A stretch of 26,343 bases of DNA from Thamnocephalis sphaerospora (lineage: Eukaryota; Zoopagomycota; Zoopagomycetes; Zoopagales; Sigmoideomycetaceae). The translations under genes and the position numbers were made by a program. Where the stretch lies: contig KZ992610.1 of NCBI GenBank assembly GCA_003614735.1, positions 223-26,565 of the forward strand. The letters run 5' to 3'. Below the pieces are notes generated by a model. The model did not search any database and was not told where the DNA came from. It was given only the letters and a program-made list of their open reading frames with translations. Positions 19,988 through 26,343 of the stretch are shown here, piece after piece; the stretch's first letter is position 1; each line of letters starts with the position of its first letter.

Positions 19988-22428
19988 ATGGAAAGTAATA
20001 GTGACGGAACCGACGCCCTTGCAGCGGGAGCTGGGGCCGCCAGCTCGCTATCACGCGTGTCCGCTGTGCTGGCCATGCCACTGCCGACCGATACACGGTC
20101 TGCCCAGCCTCCATTAGCACCAAATAATATTTTCTCAGTGCCAGAGCATCGGTCAGCCACCGATACCGATGTATTGGTGTCGCTCGGGTGTGTCGAGCAG
20201 CAGCAGCAGCAGCAGCAGCAACAGTCGGGATGGAGAGATACGCTGCGTACGACTGCTAGTCTGGATGCGAGTATACGCAAACATGGTCAACACCATTCAG
20301 TGACTGGCAACGGTCACGATAGTGGAGGCGAGGATGATGACGACGATGGGGAAACAGCCGAGGAAAACGATAGACGCGCCAGCACACTGGATACACTATG
20401 CGGTCTAGACTACTGGCCAAGCGAGGATGAGCTGGATGGTGAAGAGGACCGGATAGGTGGCATCTATCGTGTTGATGGCCGCCACATGCCAATGTCGATG
20501 CGGCAGCGCTGGGACTTGCTTGAGCAGCGCCCTGGTATAGATGCCGACGCGACCAATAGGACGGGGCATCGCAGTAGCACACTGGTGGAAGACACTGACG
20601 ATAACGAAGGCGAGCATTCCAGTTCGCACAAGAGCGCTACGCTGTCAGCGCTGGTCAGACTGGACGACGCTGGCCGCCGCATGCCTCTGTCGCGGCCCTA
20701 TCAGCCTGCCAAACGGACGGTAATGCGCGAACGTGCAGAGCGGCCCTTTTCCCTGTCGCAGTTTCCTGGCACCCTCAACGACCCAAGCCAGTCGTCTACT
20801 GCCGAGGAGAGAGGTAGTGTGGAGGGCGATGGCGATACAGACGACTGGACTATGACGTCGGAGACGAGCGCCGGGCGCGACAGCCAGACCAACCGGACGC
20901 CGCGCTCGCGCCTAGAGTTGTCGGACATGGAGACCACATCGGGCGCTCGTCCTACTTACTTTCCACCGCCACCCTCCCGTCGGCGCCGAACATCGTCCGG
21001 CTTACCGGATCCACCGGCATCGCCCACATCGGCCAGGTCCACAGCGACCGGCGCATCTTCACAGCACTCATCCTTTGTCTGGCCGCGCCCCATGACATGG
21101 TACCGCCGTGTCGCCTACCAGCCGCCCTATGACCCGCTCTTCTGGGTCATGTGGGGATGCTTCACCTTTATTGTGGTGCTTTTTGAAGCATTTGTGGTAC
21201 GAATGCTGCCGCACGATATCCGTATGGCGTTCCAGATTGCCTTTGGCGGGCTGGGCGCGCTTTTGCTGGCCGCTATGATCTACACCACGCTGGTCGATAC
21301 AGAAGATCCAGTGGTGCGTCAGGCCCGCAAGTCGGGCGTTGAGCGTGATGCGGACTATCGTATGCATCGCGGCGCTGCAGTGCGTGACAGTCATGGGCAG
21401 TGTCGCGTCTGCCGTGTGCAAACGTAAGTGAGCTTGTGCACTTGCGACTGCGTGCACTTTTTAACGACCGACACTATTGCTGCAACAGCGATGAGAGCAC
21501 ACGGCATTGCAAGCTGTGCAACAAGTGCGTAGCCGTGCATGATCACCACTGCCGCTGGCTAAACTGCTGCATTGGACGTGCCAACTACTGGCAAGTGCTG
21601 TGGTGCTTTCAATTGAGCATGTCGATGCCTAGCTTACATTGCACGTGCTATAGGTCGTTTTGCGTGACTGTCATTGCCACGGTCGTTGCTTTGTTGATGG
21701 CACTGGCGCTCACCTGCTATTTGCTTGCCATTGCCAGCCTCGACCATGACCTTTTTATGCAAGGAGGTGAGTAAAAGTGCCAATACTAGTTGAGGATGAG
21801 TACTGATAGCGCCTGGTTGCTTGTGCGCTTAGCCCAGTTTGCCTTTGACGACTATTCGCAACCCGTCACCGCCTTTGGCAGTGCATTCACCGCTGGCGTC
21901 GTTCTCTGCTGCATTCAGCTATTCTTCACCGCTATATTCCTCGTTCCTATACTCCACCTGTTTGGCTTCCACATTCGGCTCTGTAAGTATGGTCTATTTG
22001 TCTGCAATGTTGCTTTTGGCGATCGAAGCTGTTGCTCACGCCTTATGCTTGCGCCTACGTAGGGTTCCTCGGCATGACAACATCCGAGTATCTGACGGAA
22101 AGACGATGGTCGCGCGAACGTACTAGCCTTACACGACGCTGTCTTGGCCGCTTACGGCGGCGACAGCCAAGCAACCCGTGGCGCGCAGACGCAAGCAGCT
22201 CCAGCCGCTTACGCGACCGCATCATCAATCTCTACCTAGTGAGTAGAGCCTGTGCCAGGCGTTTGAGCCGCTCTTGACAAAATTCCACAGCATATTCCGC
22301 AGCCACGCAATCTGATGCGTCGGTTTTGTTCCGGCGCTCGGCCCGAACGCACCACAACACCGTCCCCACATGCTCAGTCGCCTCAGCAGATGCGGCCGTC
22401 GTTTTCATCACAGCTCAACCTGCAGTAA
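19988..22428 (+). CDS. DHHC palmitoyltransferase (Erf2-like) with long disordered head
   Basis: Six exons (19988-21423, 21489-21590, 21654-21766, 21833-21982, 22063-22238, 22291-22428) with introns of 65, 63 (GC-AG), 66, 80 and 52 nt give 704 aa. It transfers palmitate to Cys of target proteins at endomembranes. Order: disordered, acidic and Ser-rich N-terminus (1 to about 375) with nine Gln at 71-79; TM1 about 384-404; TM2 about 414-433; VDTEDP motif; DHHC zinc domain CRVC...HCKLCNKC...[10 protein letters not shown] with active C500; two more TMs; TTSEYL (TTxE motif, 606-609); basic tail ending in a Ser/Gln-rich segment. The [12 protein letters not shown] and [11 protein letters not shown] junctions form only after splicing. 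Zinc ligands and catalytic motif are complete. Erf2/Pfa subtype is uncertain: Erf2 enzymes are usually under 400 aa, so the head is unusual. Divergent from the ZIP gene. Confidence 0.93.
20198..20225 (+). repeat. (CAG)n repeat coding poly-Gln
   Basis: Seven or more CAG units followed by CAA CAG, coding Gln 71-79 in the disordered head of the palmitoyltransferase. The mixed end may limit slippage. Confidence 0.85.
21591..21653 (+). other. probable GC-AG intron in the DHHC gene, length divisible by three
   Basis: Donor CTG|GCAAGTG, acceptor GCTATAG|GTC, 63 nt, no in-frame stop. Removal gives [15 protein letters not shown], placing TM3 right after the DHHC domain as in the family. Retention adds 21 residues (QVLWCF...CTCYR) with three Cys between domain and membrane. 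The donor is the same as in the carboxypeptidase GC-AG intron. Splicing is the better reading; retention is possible. Confidence 0.7.
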
Positions 22429-23202
22429 TAGCTGCGACGACACACTGCCCACTATTTAATTGCTGCGCGGTCGCAGTACTGTACGCAGCCTCATCGCACC
22501 TTTGTCCATCTTGCACGCGCCATACGCCGCACCTAATTATTTGGCTGTATATTTATACGACGCACTGCTCCACAATGTATGCTGGCGCCACACGTGGCTG
22601 CCGACGCTTTATTTAATGCAAATACTCCTGGACCACACTTTTACACAGTCTATTAGCACTGCGCGTGATGTACATTCAATGTATGAAGGTATGTTGGTCT
22701 GCTGTTTGCGTTGGGCAAGCTATCAACGCAGTCGGATAAACTGCAAGATCAGACTGTCCTGTGACTTGCCACAGTGACAGTCATCGCGTCACGTGTACTT
22801 TATGCCAAAGACTGGGGGTAGCTGTTGCAATTGCTGCTAATAGCAGTCGATAGCTGTGGACAGTGGCCACGCTGTTCCACTTTCGGGTGCACTAGAGCCC
22901 AAGAGTTTGACCTCAGGCAGGGCGAATAGCACGGTATACTGACGGTAGTATCAAATCAGCACAAAACACAGCGCGCAGATGCATCTGGAAAGATCGCCGA
23001 AAGGCGGTGGATTGCACTATTGGAGTATGGATCGCACGATGTAGCCAATATCAAGTGCAAGCACAAGCCGCCCTCGCAAGCGAATAAAATTGCAGACTGC
23101 AATTCGAATCATAGCAGATGCTGTAATGAAAGCGACACGATACTGACTCATCTTTATGTTGTGGGCACGCATACATGTGTCAATTGAACGAAATACATAT
23201 TG
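22429..23202. other. intergenic region, no gene seen
   Basis: 774 bp between the convergent ends of the DHHC and F-box genes. A few short inverted repeats, such as CTGCTAATAGCAG near 22832-22844, and one AATAAA near 23085 are present. Open frames here start at non-ATG codons and show no motif. The last ~50 bp before 23203 resemble the 3' flank of the downstream F-box paralogue. Confidence 0.5.
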
Positions 23203-24882
23203 CTAGGCTGCGCCAAAGCTGATGACCTCTATGCCGCTTTTATCATCAAGCATGCGAACCAGACATGTAATAAGTGGAATAAATTTGCTTGTGATTGACG
23301 ATAGCACAGAAAACCCCGGCAGCTCATCTCCGCTGGCGGTATCAATCAGCACCGTTGACCACTGTCCCTGAACTATCCTGTCTGCCAAGCAAATGCCTCC
23401 CAGCATTGGCCTGTAGCTCTCTCCACTCGGTCGATGATGCTTACTGCGCACCGTACCGTCCCTGTTGTAGGACACGAGGTGGTCATCCAGATAAGCGACA
23501 AAGCCATGCTGCGTCCGTGCGACGACGCTAGAGTGTATCGGCGTGACTTTAAATTGGGTGTTGGACAGCACACTCGGCCGATGAGCCGCCGCGGGTAGTG
23601 CATGGTGCAATATGATTATCTTATTCGCGGTAGCAGAAACGGCGGCGGCGGTGAGCAGCATGTAATCGCTGCGGTCGGTGTCGTTGCTGTCAGTTTTACG
23701 GAGCAAAGATAATTCGGGGGACGGGCAAAATATAGGCACTGGTGTGGTGATGCTTGCGGTATGCACTAGCTGTGCAGGCTGGTCTACCGCAAAACGATAG
23801 AGGTACCAGTTGAGCGTGCTGCAATAGTCATCCTGCATCTCCGCGCCATACACCGTAGCTGTGTGCTCATCCGTATGCACAAAGCGGCATTTGCTCAAAA
23901 CACGCGGGGCGGCAATACTAGGGCATATCACACCGCGCTCCAAATCAATCACCATTATCTCCGAGGGTGTATCGTTGCTGTCAAAATCCATCGGCTGCTG
24001 GAGCAATACCCAGCGATCGCGAATTTCACTCAGCATCATCGGGCGACTCAGTTGAATGCTGTACTTTAGGAAGGATCTGCTGGTCTCCCATACCTGCAGC
24101 ATCGATAGGTCGGTAGAACTCTGTATAACAAAAAACCGACAGCTAATTTGGCACCAACGATCATCCCAACAGATGTGTGCTGGCTGACCTTTTGATCTGA
24201 CCAGCCGTGTAGGTAGCTGCGTACCATTAGCGTCTGGAGAGTATGGTGAAATGATGCGTTCGCAATCTCGCAGATCGCTTGACCCGACCAGCCGTACAGG
24301 CACTTGCATGCCAGTGGTATCTAGCGAATCTGGCGAAATGATACACTCGCAATCTCGCTGATCCTCGCGAACAAGGTCGCCATCAATGATGTATATCCTC
24401 ACGGTTGGCCATCTTCCGTGTTTCATACAGATACTCTTGATTACAGCCGGTGCGTTAGAGTCGATAAACCATTTGGCCGTATCGTTGACGTTTTCCGACA
24501 GGCGAAAGGTGCGACGCACGCATTTTCCGCGGCGCAAGTTGCGTTCGGTAAGCACTCGCCGCCGAAATGCGTCCGGCCAAGGAACGCTTGCCCAAAAGTC
24601 ACCAGTTTGTTGAGCTGCAGTCTGATCCTGATGCTCGCGCTGACTGCCAGTTCGCAAACACCAGTAGAGAAAGCTCATTTCACGCTCTACGGTATGTGGG
24701 GCAAAGGTGTGCATATAGTGGAAGCGCCATAGTGCGACGTCGCGCCAAATTACAGTGTGGAGAAAGCGGCAGGTTGCTGCCAGACACGCAGAAGTGTAAG
24801 GGTCGACGTAGCCGAGTAGGCGGCGCCTATCGTGCGCTGGAAGTGTTTTCAATACGTGTACACACCTTGCGTCCATGGTCAT
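23203..24882 (-). CDS. F-box-like protein with WD/propeller-type C-terminal region
   Basis: Intronless 559-aa frame from ATG 24882. Residues about 10-55 (LPAHDRRRLLGYVDPYTSAC, then LAATCRFLHTVIWRDVALWR) have the F-box pattern: Leu-Pro start, Cys-x-Leu-Ala-Ala-x-Cys-Arg centre and Trp-containing end. It would bind Skp1 and recruit substrates to an SCF ubiquitin ligase. The remaining ~500 residues have short beta-rich segments with recurring hydrophobic/Trp/Asp positions (DRWVLLQQP, HGFVAYLDDHLVSYNRDGTV), suggesting a beta-propeller-like substrate domain; this is inference. Residues about 176-233 contain a 29-residue tandem duplication. It is a close paralogue of the partial gene at 25484-26343. 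Codons look less biased to G/C at third positions than in STE24 or LMBR1, which fits a young, expanding family rather than a housekeeping gene. The F-box call is moderate. Confidence 0.8.
   Translation of the reverse strand: MTMDARCVHVLKTLPAHDRRRLLGYVDPYTSACLAATCRFLHTVIWRDVALWRFHYMHTFAPHTVEREMSFLYWCLRTGSQREHQDQTAAQQTGDFWASVPWPDAFRRRVLTERNLRRGKCVRRTFRLSENVNDTAKWFIDSNAPAVIKSICMKHGRWPTVRIYIIDGDLVREDQRDCECIISPDSLDTTGMQVPVRLVGSSDLRDCERIISPYSPDANGTQLPTRLVRSKGQPAHICWDDRWCQISCRFFVIQSSTDLSMLQVWETSRSFLKYSIQLSRPMMLSEIRDRWVLLQQPMDFDSNDTPSEIMVIDLERGVICPSIAAPRVLSKCRFVHTDEHTATVYGAEMQDDYCSTLNWYLYRFAVDQPAQLVHTASITTPVPIFCPSPELSLLRKTDSNDTDRSDYMLLTAAAVSATANKIIILHHALPAAAHRPSVLSNTQFKVTPIHSSVVARTQHGFVAYLDDHLVSYNRDGTVRSKHHRPSGESYRPMLGGICLADRIVQGQWSTVLIDTASGDELPGFSVLSSITSKFIPLITCLVRMLDDKSGIEVISFGAA
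24199..24372 (-). repeat. two tandem 87-bp units inside the F-box gene
   Basis: Units 24199-24285 and 24286-24372 are aligned copies (GACCAGCCGT starts both on the + strand). They code RDCECIISPDSLD... and RDCERIISPYSPD..., each 29 residues, keeping the frame. The paralogue is cut off before this region, so its copy number is unknown. Confidence 0.85.
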
Positions 24883-25483
24883 GTTGTTAAAAAAGATGCT
24901 GGTATGAGTCGTTGCAAAGGCTGTCGTATGCTACCAATCATATAACAGTGTGCAAATGTGCTACTGGCATTCAAACAGTCCTCAAGAGGCAGACACGTAC
25001 ATTCCACGCGATGGCGCTATGGCAGTGGCTTGCATCATCAAATCGTAGACCGCGGTGTGTGACCAGCACCAAGCGCAAGCACAAACAGCCTGCACATTAG
25101 ACCACAGCCATGGGCGCCAAGAGGTGGGCATAGTAAGCTAGCCTCCACCACTACTGACGTGGGCTTGTGTCGGCGAGAAGGCGATGCAAGTCGACCGGGT
25201 TTGAGCCACGATCAACCTTGCGTGATTTTTCTGACAATGAAGCATGTAAAAGCATGGCAATTCAGTCCAGCGTCTGTCTGAAAGAGTGGAGCTGGAAAGC
25301 CATCTCGTTTATACGCCATTCTGCTTAGCATGACACACGCGAGCGATTCCAATCTTACAATTGAGAGTGGCATAATGATGACCCATCTTTATGCTGGCTT
25401 GTACCGTACGCATCAAATTGGCTCACGTGTCCGTGTAGTGGACATGTGTGTATATGTGCCAAGTAAACGAGATATATATATTA
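24883..25483. promoter_or_regulatory. spacer between tandem F-box genes
   Basis: 601 bp without a supported gene. The half near 24883 should hold the upstream F-box promoter; a TATA-like TTATATGA (minus strand, about 24938-24945) lies some 55 nt before ATG 24882. The half near 25483 is 3' flank of the partial copy and shares blocks with the 3' flank of the complete one, such as CATCTTTATG and a segment before the stop codon. Confidence 0.45.
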
Positions 25484-26343
25484 CTAGGCTGCACCGAAGC
25501 TGATGATTTCTATGCTGCTTTCATCTTCAAGCATGCGAATCAGGCATGTGGCAAGTAAAGTAGAGATGTTTGAGCTTGGTAATAAAGCAGAAAACCCCGG
25601 CAGTTCGTCTCCGGTGGCAGTATCAACTAGCGCCGTTAAGTGTTTTCCCTGGACCACCTCACTCGTCAAGCAGATGTCGCCCAGCATTGGCCAGTAGCCG
25701 TGTCCACTCGGTCGTTGGTGCCTGCAACGCACCGTACCGTCCCTGTTGTAGGATATGAGGTGTCCATCCAGATAGCTGACAAAACCGTGGCGTGTCTGTG
25801 CAGCTAAGCGGGTGTCTGTCAGTAGGAACTTGCATTGGGCGGTAAACGGCGCTCCTGGTCGATGAGCTGCTGTGGGTAGCGTGTGATGTAATAGGATGCT
25901 ATGTCTTGTGGTGGTGCTATTGACACTTAGCAGCATGTAGTCGTTGCAATCGGCATCGCCACCGCCGCTCTCGTGTAGCAAGGAGAAACTGGGGATTGGG
26001 TCACAGACGGGCTCTGGCGTGGTGATGCTTGCGGTATGCACCAGCTGCGCAGGCTGGCCTACGGCAAAACGATAGAGGTACCAGCTGAACATGCTACCTA
26101 TGTAGCCGTGCATTTTCACGCCATACACCGTGGCCGTGTACTCGTCCGTACGTACAAAGCAGCATCCAAGCAGAACACACGGGGCAACAATACTAGGACA
26201 TGCTACGCCGCGCTCCAAATCGACCACTGTCATCTCCAAGGGCGTATTGTTGTCGATCGACTTCATGGGCTGCTGAACCAATGCCCAGCGGTCGCGAATT
26301 GTAATTATCCACACTGAATGGCTCAATTGAATGCTGTGCTTTA
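25484..26343 (-). CDS. F-box-like protein paralogue, 5' end beyond the window
   Basis: Open frame entering from the right edge and ending at TAG 25484; 285 residues are visible. It aligns end to end with the C-terminal half of the protein at 23203-24882: KHSIQLSHSVWIITIRDRWA against KYSIQLSRPMMLSEIRDRWV, shared YLYRFAV-QPAQLVHTASIT, HGFVSYLDGHLISYNRDGTV, TATGDELPGFSAL, and an identical end IISFGAA versus VISFGAA. The F-box itself would lie outside the window, so its presence is assumed from the paralogue. No stop or frameshift interrupts the visible part, so it appears to be a working gene. Same strand and 601 bp apart, indicating tandem duplication. Confidence 0.85.
   Translation of the reverse strand, partial: KHSIQLSHSVWIITIRDRWALVQQPMKSIDNNTPLEMTVVDLERGVACPSIVAPCVLLGCCFVRTDEYTATVYGVKMHGYIGSMFSWYLYRFAVGQPAQLVHTASITTPEPVCDPIPSFSLLHESGGGDADCNDYMLLSVNSTTTRHSILLHHTLPTAAHRPGAPFTAQCKFLLTDTRLAAQTRHGFVSYLDGHLISYNRDGTVRCRHQRPSGHGYWPMLGDICLTSEVVQGKHLTALVDTATGDELPGFSALLPSSNISTLLATCLIRMLEDESSIEIISFGAA

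Noticed and set aside
22460-22777. 105-codon frame downstream of the DHHC gene
   Set aside because: No ATG near its start, no motif, and coding character is weak. It could hide a small exon, but I cannot support it.
23090-23120. ATTCGAATC string resembling a tRNA T-loop
   Set aside because: The flanking bases do not form a T-stem and no acceptor, D or anticodon arms fit around it.
1-26343. Search by eye for transposons, viral remnants, CRISPR arrays or a biosynthetic cluster
   Set aside because: No transposase, reverse transcriptase, integrase, capsid, long terminal or spaced repeats, and no PKS, NRPS or terpene synthase domains were recognised.

Overview
This window looks like nuclear DNA of a GC-rich, gene-dense fungus. 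The evidence is 15 short introns of 52-80 nt, some with a CTAAC-type branch site; intergenic gaps of about 0.1-1.3 kb; and typical fungal families (ZRT3-like vacuolar zinc transporter, STE24 CAAX protease, DHHC palmitoyltransferase with a long disordered head, M14 carboxypeptidase, GDA1/CD39 NTPDases, F-box proteins). An early-diverging lineage such as Zoopagomycota is only a guess; nothing in the sequence fixes the species. I see no rRNA, tRNA, CRISPR array, viral element or intact transposon.

Layout. 85-489 (+) small secreted Cys-rich protein. 569-2034 (-) and 2837-4334 (-) tandem GDA1/CD39 nucleoside phosphatases sharing one intron position. 4335-5643 long divergent spacer. 5644-7234 (+) secreted M14 metallocarboxypeptidase with a GC-AG intron. 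7314-7619 (-) possible small protein. 8099-10239 (+) unrecognised membrane protein with a ~500-residue disordered tail. 10504-13914 (-) LMBR1/LIMR-family membrane protein with very large insertions. 14456-16074 (+) STE24 with four introns. 16316-18845 (-) ZRT3-like ZIP transporter with three exons and a ~470-residue His-rich loop. 19988-22428 (+) DHHC palmitoyltransferase with six exons, one intron being a GC-AG, length-divisible-by-three intron. 23203-24882 (-) F-box-like protein with an internal tandem repeat. 25484-26343 (-) 5'-truncated paralogue of it, running off the window edge.

How the genes relate. There is no operon-like system. Convergent pairs (85-489 with 569-2034; 8099-10239 with 10504-13914; 14456-16074 with 16316-18845) alternate with divergent pairs (NTPDase B with carboxypeptidase; LMBR1 with STE24; ZIP with DHHC). 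Most products belong to the secretory/endomembrane system: lumenal NTPDases, a secreted protease, an ER protease for prenylated proteins, a palmitoyltransferase, a zinc transporter and two multi-pass membrane proteins. STE24 and DHHC enzymes both act on lipid-modified proteins, but their proximity here is probably chance. The most unusual points are the two GC-AG introns with the same CTG|GCAAGTG donor, the two tandem gene duplications, the heavily expanded LMBR1 and ZIP proteins, and the orphan membrane protein at 8099-10239. I did not find a clear new multi-gene system.
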